The translations under genes were made by a program, and so were the position numbers. Below are positions 1 to 5,219 of a DNA stretch of 5,219 nucleotides, in pieces. This DNA is from Anaerolineales bacterium (lineage in GTDB: Bacteria > Chloroflexota > Anaerolineae > Anaerolineales > DRMV01). Numbering within the stretch: the first letter of the stretch is position 1; every line of letters begins with the position of its first letter. Under the pieces are notes generated by a model, which was not told where the DNA came from, made no database searches, and was given only the letters and a program-made list of their open reading frames with translations. Location: contig WFVP01000038.1 in the NCBI GenBank assembly GCA_015491595.1, positions 1 to 5,219 on the forward strand, given 5' to 3'.

Positions 1-209
1 TCCATCGAGTGGATGGGCCGTCGGTGCGTATTCCCCTGGGAGGCAACGAGGGAAAGGGCTTCCGTTGGATTTCAGAGGACACTTTCTACTTGTGGGTTGG
101 ACGACGGGGGAGCTGGCGACTGGTGCAGGGCCGCGTGGACGGCACCCTGGAAGATACCCTGGCCACGTCGTCCGATCACTTCTCTCCATCTTATGACGTG
201 CTGCCTTAA
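1..209 (+). CDS. C-terminal fragment of an unrecognised protein (5' end off the window)
   Basis: The frame beginning at base 3 is open from the window edge to a TAA at 207-209 and gives about 68 residues. The GTG at base 9 lies in this frame but has no convincing ribosome binding site, so I read this as the tail of a longer gene. The residues alternate hydrophobic and polar with many Gly, Trp and Arg (for example FYLWVGRRGSWRLVQGRVDG), suggesting beta strands. The tail SPSYDVLP and the VDGT turn loosely resemble the last blade of a TolB/WD40-like propeller, but that is a guess from style. A hairpin at 266-303 follows the stop, so the gene appears to end its own transcription unit. No function can be assigned from this fragment. 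Confidence 0.6.
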   Translation, partial: HRVDGPSVRIPLGGNEGKGFRWISEDTFYLWVGRRGSWRLVQGRVDGTLEDTLATSSDHFSPSYDVLP

Positions 210-265
210 AGGCCTGAAAAAGGGCAGGACCCGGCAGCCTGACTGGCTCCAAACCCATCCCCAGC

Positions 266-303
266 AGGAGGGGCGAGGGTCACCCTTGCCCCCTCCTCCT
301 TTT
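266..303 (+). terminator. Rho-independent terminator candidate after the left-hand gene
   Basis: Bases 266-279 pair with 283-297 around a three-base loop. The stem has one G-U pair (275/287) and one bulged C (293). Two bases later comes a run of four T (300-303). The stem is long and GC-rich, but the T run is short, so termination efficiency is uncertain. It lies 57 bases past the stop at 209 and about 30 bases ahead of the promoter candidate for the next operon, which is where a terminator would be expected. Confidence 0.6.
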
Positions 304-330
304 CATCCAGCATCCTTCTCCCTTCCGGCG

Positions 331-339
331 TGTTATGAT
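331..339 (+). promoter_or_regulatory. Extended -10 promoter candidate for the four-gene operon
   Basis: The sequence TGTTATGAT fits the extended -10 pattern TGnTATAAT with one change in the hexamer (TATGAT, 334-339). No good TTGACA-like -35 is visible 16-18 bases upstream, which is common for extended -10 promoters. Transcription would start near 345-347, giving a leader of roughly 40 bases before the ATG at 385. The site is AT-rich against a GC-rich background and lies between a terminator and the first gene of the operon. This is motif matching only. Confidence 0.5.
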
Positions 340-373
340 TTTAGGCAGCCCTTCCCGGTCCCATTTCTACCCT

Positions 374-379
374 GGAGGT
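374..379 (+). promoter_or_regulatory. Shine-Dalgarno site fixing the start at 385
   Basis: GGAGGT lies five bases ahead of the ATG at 385. This strong site decides the start, because the same frame is open far upstream (from about base 13) and a longest-ORF rule would add about 124 spurious residues overlapping the previous gene. Confidence 0.85.
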
Positions 380-384
380 CGAAC

Positions 385-1302
385 ATGAAACGGGCCGTAA
401 GCATCAGTCTGGGGTCCTCCAAGCGAGATAAGCGCGTGGAGGTGGAACTCCTTGGTGAGAAGGTGGTCATCGAACGCATCGGCACCGATGGAGATATGGA
501 GAAGGCCGCACAACTTTATCGCGAACTGGACGGCAAGGTGGACGCCTTCGGCGTGGGCGGCGCGGACCTGGGCCTCATGGTGGAAGGCAAATGGTATCCC
601 CTGTACGGCGTCAAGCCCATGGTGCGCTATGTGAAGCAAACGCCCATCACGGACGGCACCGGCCTGAAGAACACGCTGGAATACCGGCTGGCATTCTTCA
701 TTGACAAGCACCTGGGAGATTACGTGCGTGAGCACGGCGGCAAGAAGGTGTTCATCACCCTGGCCCTGGACCGCTGGGGCATGACCCGTTCCTTCGTGGA
801 CGCGGGATATGAAACGGTATTTGGGGACTTCATGTTCGGACTGGGCATCCCCATCCCCGTGCGTTCCATCCGCACCCTCAAGTTGTTGGGAAGCCTGATG
901 CTGCCCATCGTGACCCGTTTCCCCTTTGAGTGGTTGTATCCCACCGGTGAGAAACAGGAAGAACGCATCCCCAAATGGGAAAAGTACTACCGCTGGGCCA
1001 CGGTCATCGCCGGCGACTGCCATTACATCAAGCGCCACATTCCCGACGGCCTGGAGGGGAAAATCATCGCCACCAACACCACCACACCCGAAGACCTGGA
1101 ACTCTTCCGCCGGGTGGGCATCCGGTATGTGGTCACCAGCACGCCCCGGCTGGACGGACGCTCCTTCGGCACGAACATGATGGAAGCCGCGCTCATCGCG
1201 GTGGCCGGCAAAGGTCGCCCGCTGACCCTTGAAGAACTCAACGAGATAATTGACCAATTGGGCCTGGAACCCCAACTGGTCGACTTGCAGGAGGGCACAT
1301 GA
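385..1302 (+). CDS. Conserved protein of the type annotated 'quinate 5-dehydrogenase'; true function uncertain
   Basis: This is a 305-residue soluble protein with no signal peptide or membrane segment. It starts at the ATG behind a GGAGGT site. From memory of similar sequences it belongs to a family in Chloroflexota and Firmicutes that databases often label quinate 5-dehydrogenase. Its landmarks are GSSKRD (10-15), GTDGD (33-37), a glycine-rich FGVGGADLG (55-63), TDGTGLKNTLE (89-99), and a C-terminal stretch from NTTTPEDLELF (231-241) through VVTSTPRLDGRSFG (249-262). I see no classical GxGxxG dinucleotide fold near an end and no resemblance to AroE-type shikimate/quinate dehydrogenases, so the enzymatic name is not supported by visible motifs. 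The stop overlaps the next gene's start (ATGA, 1299-1302), implying translational coupling to the nucleotidyltransferase. I am confident that it is a gene and that it belongs to this family, but much less so about the activity. Confidence 0.85.
   Translation: MKRAVSISLGSSKRDKRVEVELLGEKVVIERIGTDGDMEKAAQLYRELDGKVDAFGVGGADLGLMVEGKWYPLYGVKPMVRYVKQTPITDGTGLKNTLEYRLAFFIDKHLGDYVREHGGKKVFITLALDRWGMTRSFVDAGYETVFGDFMFGLGIPIPVRSIRTLKLLGSLMLPIVTRFPFEWLYPTGEKQEERIPKWEKYYRWATVIAGDCHYIKRHIPDGLEGKIIATNTTTPEDLELFRRVGIRYVVTSTPRLDGRSFGTNMMEAALIAVAGKGRPLTLEELNEIIDQLGLEPQLVDLQEGT
1289..1294 (+). promoter_or_regulatory. Shine-Dalgarno site with two adjacent ATG starts
   Basis: AGGAGG lies inside the 3' end of the upstream gene. 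Two in-frame ATGs follow at 1299 and 1302. The spacer is four bases to the first and seven to the second. The second is the better-spaced start and gives a protein beginning MDALVLAGG; the first forms the ATGA overlap with the upstream stop. The two differ by one residue. Confidence 0.75.
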
Positions 1303-2117
1303 TGGACGCCCTGGTGCTCGCGGGAGGACATGCCACGCAGGACGACCCCCTCTTCTCCCTCATCCCCCACCGCCCAAAGGCGCTGCTTCCCTTAGCGGGG
1401 AAGCCCATGCTTCAGTGGGTCCTGGACGCCTTGAACGCTTCCCAGAAGGTGACCCGGCTCCACATCTTCGGAGTATCGGAGAAGGACTACGATTGGCACA
1501 TCGAAAAGGATGCCCGCTTCTACCCGGATCAGGGGAGTATGGTCCAGAACATCCTGCACGGCCTGCGCACCCTGGTTCGGGAGGGTCGAAAGGACGAGCC
1601 GGTGTTGCTGGTCTCAGGAGATGTCCCCGCGGTTACCGGTGACATTCTGGACTGGGCCGCGACCAACGCCGAGCGCATCGGCCTGCCCGCCGTCTACCAC
1701 GTGGTGGAACGTCGCGCCATGGAGCGGCGCTTTCCAGGCGTTAAACGCACGTACGTTCGCTTGCGGGACGTGGAGGTTTGCGGCGCGGATGTGAACATCG
1801 CCCACACCCGCCTGGCCTACCGCGAGGACGACTTGTGGGAACGCCTGGTCGCGGCCCGCAAGTCCCCCTGGAAGCAGGCTTCGTTGATGGGCTGGGGGAC
1901 CCTGTTGCGCCTGCTGCTGCATCGATTGACCCTGGAAGAAGCCGTGCAACGGGTCCGCCGTCGCCTCAATCTGGAGGCCACCGCGGTGGTCAGTCCATAT
2001 CCCGAGATGGCCATGGACGTGGACAAGCCCCAGCACGTGGCCATCATGGAACGCTTCCTTCGGGAACACCGGAACGAACGCACATCCTCCCAGGCTCCCG
2101 CGCGAGGTGCCCCATGA
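1299..2117 (+). CDS. MobA-like NTP transferase (nucleotidyltransferase family protein)
   Basis: This 272-residue protein (271 if it starts at 1302) has a GT-A-type nucleotidyltransferase fold. Such enzymes transfer an NMP from CTP, GTP, UTP or TTP to a phosphorylated acceptor. The N-terminal nucleotide-binding loop is ALVLAGG (4-10). The catalytic Lys motif RPKALLPLAGKPM (25-37) follows, with Lys28. SGDVP (106-110) supplies the first metal-binding Asp (108), and MDVDKP (239-244) supplies the second acidic site. EVCGADVNI (159-167) matches a segment I recall in Anaerolineae homologues. The C-terminal tail after about 257 is polar and probably disordered. The exact substrate cannot be read from sequence: the loop lacks the usual MobA GGxSxRMG form, so molybdopterin cofactor synthesis is unlikely, and sugar-, polyol- or lipid-headgroup activation is more plausible. 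Both ends overlap neighbours by ATGA (1299-1302 and 2114-2117), which argues for coupled translation with the PAP2 gene downstream. Confidence 0.9.
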   Translation: MMDALVLAGGHATQDDPLFSLIPHRPKALLPLAGKPMLQWVLDALNASQKVTRLHIFGVSEKDYDWHIEKDARFYPDQGSMVQNILHGLRTLVREGRKDEPVLLVSGDVPAVTGDILDWAATNAERIGLPAVYHVVERRAMERRFPGVKRTYVRLRDVEVCGADVNIAHTRLAYREDDLWERLVAARKSPWKQASLMGWGTLLRLLLHRLTLEEAVQRVRRRLNLEATAVVSPYPEMAMDVDKPQHVAIMERFLREHRNERTSSQAPARGAP

Positions 2118-2620
2118 AGGGCCGGATACTGGCCTGGGACCGTCGCCTGGCCTCGGCCTTGCAACGGCCGGTGGCCCGGTCTCGAACCTGGCGCTTTTTG
2201 GCCCTGGCCGTGGCCCATTCGGGGGATGGCTACCTGTGGTTCCCCGCCTTGGGGTTGGGAGCCTGGTGGGGACCCGAACCCTGGCGCGCCTTTGCCCGTC
2301 AGGCCTTGTGGGTGGTGCTGGCGGTGGCCCTGGTGGTCACCATCCTCAAGCACCTGGTGCGTCGACCGCGGCCCGAAAGCCCCTGGGGAAACCTGTATCG
2401 GAAGACAGACCCCATGTCCTTCCCCTCGGGCCACGCGGCCCGGGGCGCGGCGCTCATGCTCCTGACCTGGTCCTGGTGGCCGGGACAGGGAGCGGCCTGG
2501 CTGGCCACGGTATGGGCCCTGGCCCTGGCCTGGTCCCGCATGGCCATCGGCGTCCACTATCCCACCGATGTCGCCGCGGGCTTCCTGTTGGGCATGGCCC
2601 TGGCCCTGTTGCTGGGATGA
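2114..2620 (+). CDS. PAP2-family membrane phosphatase
   Basis: This 168-residue integral membrane protein carries the complete PAP2 (type 2 phosphatidic acid phosphatase) signature. Motif C1 is KHLVRRPRP (79-87, the K-x6-RP pattern), C2 is PSGH (104-107), and C3 is SRMAIGVHYPTD (141-152) with catalytic His148 and Asp152. Members hydrolyse lipid phosphates or diphosphates such as phosphatidate or undecaprenyl diphosphate. The active site usually faces the outer side of the membrane. Hydrophobic stretches lie at about 25-50, 62-78, 110-120, 123-140 and 152-168. It is a little short for the family because it ends right after the last helix. The ATG at 2114 overlaps the upstream stop (ATGA) and has GAGG at 2104-2107. 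The same frame is open to about 1778, but that extension would overlap the upstream gene and is not used. The substrate is unknown; the nucleotidyltransferase neighbour hints at lipid or lipid-linked intermediates. Confidence 0.93.
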   Translation: MKGRILAWDRRLASALQRPVARSRTWRFLALAVAHSGDGYLWFPALGLGAWWGPEPWRAFARQALWVVLAVALVVTILKHLVRRPRPESPWGNLYRKTDPMSFPSGHAARGAALMLLTWSWWPGQGAAWLATVWALALAWSRMAIGVHYPTDVAAGFLLGMALALLLG

Positions 2621-2622
2621 GG
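2619..2622 (+). promoter_or_regulatory. recF ribosome binding site overlapping the PAP2 stop codon
   Basis: GAGG at 2619-2622 overlaps the PAP2 stop TGA (2618-2620) and lies five bases before the recF ATG at 2628. It is the only Shine-Dalgarno-like element near this start. A ribosome finishing PAP2 would cover it, so recF is probably translated by re-initiation or coupling. The site is weaker than those of the first two genes in the operon. Confidence 0.6.
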
Positions 2623-2627
2623 CTTCC

Positions 2628-3854
2628 ATGTACTTCACACATCTGGCTCTGGAGCACTTCCGGCGCTTTGTCTTCTGGGAACACGCCTTCACCCCGGGCA
2701 TTCACCTCATCGTAGGCCCCAACGCCCGGGGAAAGACCACCTTGCTGGAAGCCGCGTCCTATCTCACCACCTTTTCCTCCTTCCTGGCCCGTCAACCTCG
2801 CGAGTTGGTGAATCAAACCCTGGCCCTGCAGAACCCCTTGCTGGTCACCCGTCTACGGGCAACCTTTCAGCGGGAGGAAGACGGTGGCCAACGGGAACGC
2901 CGTATCGAGGTCCGCCTCATCTGGCGTCGGGAACCCACGGGACAGGTACGAACCCAAAAGGAAATCCTGGTGGACGGGGTGAAGCGCACCGCGGCCGAAG
3001 CCCTGGGGATGGTGCAAACGGTCCTGTTCCTGCCCCATATGTTGCACATTGTGGATGGGGGACCCGAACTGCGCCGCCGCTATCTGAACCTCAGCATTGC
3101 TCCGGGTGACCCGCAATACGCTCACGCCCTGGCCCAGTACACCAAAGCCCTGCAGCAACGGAATGCCCTCCTCAAGGTATTGTGGGAGAACCGCGGGGAC
3201 CTGGGACAACTGGAAATCTGGGACCAGGTGCTCAGCCAGCACGGCGCGTATCTCATCTGGACGCGCTATCGCACCCTCCAGCGCTGGAACCTGCTGGCTG
3301 ACGAACGAGGGTGGAACCGGCTGGGCAACGGCGAGGTGTTGCGCCTGGTCTACTGGCCTTCCCTGGGCAACGGCCCTGAGGAAGAGAACAACCACCAGGT
3401 GCCCCTCCCTTTCCATGTGCCCGAGGTGTCCCTCCCTTCGAGCGAAAAAGGCGTGCGCCAGATGCTCCTGGAACGACTGCGCCAGCGTCGGCCCATCGAC
3501 CTGCAACGGGGGCATACGACCATAGGGCCCCACCGGGACGACTTCCGCTTCCTGGTCAGCGGTATGGACCTGGCCACTTTCGGTTCCCGCGGGCAAATGC
3601 GCAGCGCACTGCTGATGTTGAAGTTGGTGGAGGCCGCCTGGTACCACGGGAAGACCGGCGTCCGACCGGTCATCCTGCTGGACGAAGTGCTGGCGGAACT
3701 GGACGCCAACCGGCGCCGACGGGTGATGGAGGCCTTCCTGGACTTCGGCGAACAGATTTGGGTCACCACGACCGAACCCGACCTGTTCCCCCATGACCTG
3801 GTGGAGAACTTACACATCTGGCGGCTTCAGGATAGGGGATTGGAGCCGTGGTAG
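2628..3854 (+). CDS. recF: DNA replication and repair protein RecF
   Basis: This 408-residue SMC-like ATPase of the RecFOR gap-repair pathway recognises single-strand gaps and helps load RecA. The N-terminal lines HLALEHFRRF and GIHLIVGPNARGKTT contain the Walker A (GPNARGKT, 30-37; Lys36). VLFLPHMLHIV (132-142) followed by a PELRRRYLN segment (146-154) is a RecF hallmark. GPHRDDF (300-306) is the conserved C-terminal motif. FGSRGQMRSALLMLKLVE (318-335) holds the ABC signature SxGQ (320-323). Walker B plus D-loop is VILLDEVLAELD (348-359), with Asp352 and Glu353. RecF is usually about 350-375 residues; the excess here lies mainly in a charged, Pro-rich stretch at about 246-273. The start is the ATG with GAGG upstream; an upstream in-frame start at 2568 would overlap PAP2 and has no support. 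It is the last gene of the operon, followed by a terminator. dnaA, dnaN and gyrB, common recF neighbours, are absent here. Confidence 0.96.
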   Translation: MYFTHLALEHFRRFVFWEHAFTPGIHLIVGPNARGKTTLLEAASYLTTFSSFLARQPRELVNQTLALQNPLLVTRLRATFQREEDGGQRERRIEVRLIWRREPTGQVRTQKEILVDGVKRTAAEALGMVQTVLFLPHMLHIVDGGPELRRRYLNLSIAPGDPQYAHALAQYTKALQQRNALLKVLWENRGDLGQLEIWDQVLSQHGAYLIWTRYRTLQRWNLLADERGWNRLGNGEVLRLVYWPSLGNGPEEENNHQVPLPFHVPEVSLPSSEKGVRQMLLERLRQRRPIDLQRGHTTIGPHRDDFRFLVSGMDLATFGSRGQMRSALLMLKLVEAAWYHGKTGVRPVILLDEVLAELDANRRRRVMEAFLDFGEQIWVTTTEPDLFPHDLVENLHIWRLQDRGLEPW

Positions 3855-3890
3855 GCTGGCCGCCGACCGTCAGTCAGGGGTCAGCAACAG

Positions 3891-3935
3891 GTTGATGAAG
3901 CGGCGGCTTCGCCGCCGCTTCATCAACTTATTTTT
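3891..3935 (+). terminator. Rho-independent terminator of the recF operon (17-bp perfect stem)
   Basis: Bases 3891-3907 are perfectly complementary to 3911-3927, with a TTC loop (3908-3910). A T-rich tail (3928-3935, TTATTTTT) follows on the plus strand. It lies 36 bases after the recF stop. On the minus strand the hairpin is followed by CCTGTTGCTG with no T run, so it looks directional, serving recF rather than the convergent gene. Such a long perfect arm could also mark a dispersed palindromic repeat. The rest of the 94-base gap between the convergent stops shows nothing else of note. Confidence 0.88.
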
Positions 3936-3948
3936 GAGCCGCGGTCCC

Positions 3949-5219
3949 CTATCGAGTTCGGACGATGCGACGAAACAGAAAGATACCGCCCCCCACGACG
4001 ATAACCAGGGTGCAGCAGCCCAGGAGGAGCACCAAAATCCCCAGGGACAACATGGAGGACGGGGATGCGCCTCCCGCCGGTTCGCTTGCGGTGGGCATTG
4101 TGGGCGACGCGGGTATATCCGTAGGTGCCAGGGAAGGGGTAGCCAGGGCGAGGTGACCCGCGGTGGTCGGGGTCGTATAGGGTACCGTGGGAGACGCGCG
4201 GGTCGGCTCCGGCGAGGGTGTGGCCGTGGCAACAGGTGGGAAGGTGGGTGTGGCCGTCAAGCCAGGGAAGCGGAAGGTGTCCCCCTCCCTTTGTATCCAT
4301 CCTTCCAGGAGCCACCCCATCTCGTTGAGAAAAGTCAGGGTCTTCTCGTGTTCGGGTTTCAGAGCCAGAGCCTGCTGGAATTCCCGCACGGCCTGTTCCA
4401 GATAGGCCGCTCGCTGGGCCGGGTCCTGAGTTTCGCTGGCAGCCAGGGCGAGCAACTGTCCGTAACCGTAGTGCCAATCCGCGTCCTGGGGTTTCAAGGT
4501 CACCGCTCGTGCGTAGGCCTGCAAACCTTCCTGCAAGAGGGCCTGAGCACCCTGGTCCTGGAAGCGCATGGGATAGCCCGGCCCGGGTAGAAGGAGCGCC
4601 TTCTTGATGGCCAGCCCCAAGAACCCCCAGGCCTCGCCGTCGTTGGGGCGCTGCTTCACCTCCTGGCGACGGCGTTGGATTTCCTGCCAGGCCTGGGGTT
4701 CCAAGAAGAGAAGAAAGATGTTGTCGTCCTGGGTGGGCTCCAGGTCTCGGAAGACCCATCGCACGGTGCTCTCCTCCAGCCGTGCACCGGGCGTGGTGCC
4801 CCGACCATACCCCCAAAAGTCCTCGCTCAGGACCACGGTTTCGGGCGTGGCGGGATAGGGCAGATGAACGAGGATTTCGGCCTCTCCAATCGTCCCGTAC
4901 CAGCCTGCGCCGGTTTCCAAAAGGTAAGTCAGTACCAGGTAAGGGGAGAAACCCCAGGTCTTCTGTTCGTACTGCACGCGAAGGGTGACCTCGGCCCCGG
5001 GAGGAAAGGCCACGGGAAAGGCAGCCCAGAAAGTGGGCTGGTCGCAGTATTCTCCCCGAGGCTCCCCCTGAATGCGCTGGACCTTCGCCGGGATGTCGTT
5101 CACCCAGACGCGCAGATTGCGGATTTCTTCCCCTTCGCATTGCATGAAGAACAGACTGAGGGGGTAGAGCACCTGCAAACGTTCTTCCTGGCTTCCCGTG
5201 TTTTGCATGACGTACACAC
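3949..5219 (-). CDS. C-terminally membrane-anchored surface protein with TPR-like repeats (N-terminus off the window)
   Basis: The minus-strand frame is open from the right edge to a TAG at 3949-3951, giving at least 422 residues. The GTG at 5215-5217 is at the edge without visible upstream signals, so the protein most likely begins further right, with an expected signal peptide. Counting from that GTG, residues 1-170 form a beta-rich extracytoplasmic domain starting YVMQNTGSQEERLQVLYPL; it includes WGFSPYLVLTYLLETGAGW (88-106) and Cys27 and Cys58, a possible disulfide. Residues 190-306 hold about three TPR-like helical pairs (AWGFLGLA; YARAVTLKP; FQQALALKP). Residues 320-385 are a Thr/Pro/Ser/Ala linker, typical of Chloroflexota cell-surface proteins. 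Residues 389-414 are a hydrophobic helix followed by FRRIVRTR, a positive stop-transfer tail, so the bulk should face outside. Function is unknown; protein binding or cell-surface assembly is plausible. It converges on recF and has no obvious terminator of its own. Confidence 0.88.
   Translation of the reverse strand, partial: VYVMQNTGSQEERLQVLYPLSLFFMQCEGEEIRNLRVWVNDIPAKVQRIQGEPRGEYCDQPTFWAAFPVAFPPGAEVTLRVQYEQKTWGFSPYLVLTYLLETGAGWYGTIGEAEILVHLPYPATPETVVLSEDFWGYGRGTTPGARLEESTVRWVFRDLEPTQDDNIFLLFLEPQAWQEIQRRRQEVKQRPNDGEAWGFLGLAIKKALLLPGPGYPMRFQDQGAQALLQEGLQAYARAVTLKPQDADWHYGYGQLLALAASETQDPAQRAAYLEQAVREFQQALALKPEHEKTLTFLNEMGWLLEGWIQREGDTFRFPGLTATPTFPPVATATPSPEPTRASPTVPYTTPTTAGHLALATPSLAPTDIPASPTMPTASEPAGGASPSSMLSLGILVLLLGCCTLVIVVGGGIFLFRRIVRTR

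Larger units (their letters stand above)
385..3854 (+). other. Four-gene operon ending in recF
   Basis: Four plus-strand genes follow each other with two ATGA overlaps (1299-1302, 2114-2117) and one 7-base gap (2621-2627). A promoter candidate lies just before and a strong terminator just after, with no internal gap large enough for another obvious promoter. A single transcript with coupled translation is the simplest reading. This is inferred from spacing only. Confidence 0.8.

Noticed and set aside
13..384. In-frame upstream extension of the 305-residue protein
   Set aside because: It overlaps the preceding gene and terminator, reads as low-quality Pro/Arg-rich sequence, and a strong GGAGGT site supports the ATG at 385.
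367..1275. 302-codon minus-strand open frame opposite the first operon gene
   Set aside because: It is antisense to a well-conserved gene, rich in His, Gly and Gln as expected of a shadow frame in GC-rich DNA, with no recognisable motif.
1778..2113. Upstream in-frame extension of the PAP2 gene
   Set aside because: It lies wholly within the nucleotidyltransferase gene; the PAP2 motifs and the ribosome site fit the ATG at 2114.
2568..2627. Upstream in-frame start for recF
   Set aside because: It overlaps PAP2 and adds about 20 Trp/Cys-rich residues foreign to RecF; the ATG at 2628 gives the expected N-terminus.
3831..3953. 9-base inverted match GATAGGGGA (3831-3839) and TCCCCTATC (3945-3953) flanking the convergent gap
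   Set aside because: It is short, separated by over 100 bases with the strong hairpin between, and lies in coding ends of both genes; chance similarity is likely.
4063..4260. Possible tandem DNA repeat in the Thr/Pro linker
   Set aside because: The amino acids repeat loosely (ATPT, ATPS, TPTT) but the DNA shows no regular unit; it is compositional bias of a linker.
3793..4590. 265-codon plus-strand frame across recF's end and the opposite gene
   Set aside because: It runs through the recF terminator hairpin, is Gly/Arg-rich and lacks a ribosome site; it is an antisense shadow.
3923..5140. 405-codon minus-strand frame overlapping the surface-protein gene
   Set aside because: It has the Arg/Gly/Pro-rich composition of a shadow frame and no domain pattern, whereas the overlapping 422-codon frame has TPR-like, linker and membrane segments.
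1..5219. CRISPR array, insertion sequence, tRNA, rRNA or prophage genes
   Set aside because: I saw no regularly spaced repeats, transposase motifs, terminal repeats or cloverleaf-like sequence; all sizeable stretches are explained by the genes listed.

Overview
This is a GC-rich window with tightly packed genes. It probably comes from a member of the Chloroflexota (Anaerolineae-like). The grounds are the Thr/Pro/Ala-rich linker of the right-hand surface protein, a MobA-like nucleotidyltransferase whose motifs resemble homologues I recall from that phylum, and a recF that does not sit beside dnaA or dnaN. The assignment is inference from protein style, not from a marker gene.

Layout. (1) Bases 1-209 are the 3' end of a plus-strand gene that enters from the left; a GC-rich hairpin with a short T run (266-303) follows it. 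(2) An extended -10 promoter candidate (331-339) precedes a plus-strand cluster of four genes at 385-3854: a protein of the kind often named quinate 5-dehydrogenase, a MobA-like nucleotidyltransferase, a PAP2 membrane phosphatase and RecF. The first three are joined by ATGA stop/start overlaps, and recF starts 7 bases after the PAP2 stop, so the four are almost certainly co-transcribed and translationally coupled. (3) A 17-bp perfect hairpin with a T-rich tail (3891-3935) ends this operon. (4) From 3949 to the right edge a convergent minus-strand gene encodes an extracytoplasmic beta-rich domain, TPR-like helices, a Thr/Pro linker and a C-terminal membrane anchor; its N-terminus lies outside the window.

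Function. RecF is the only member whose cellular role is clear (loading of recombination proteins at single-strand gaps). The nucleotidyltransferase and PAP2 phosphatase could together act on a nucleotide-activated lipid or sugar intermediate, but the sequence does not show the substrate. The first gene of the operon is a conserved protein whose usual database name I cannot justify from visible motifs. I found no CRISPR array, insertion sequence, tRNA or rRNA. Nothing amounts to a clearly new system; the coupling of three metabolic or unknown genes to recF is the most interesting feature.
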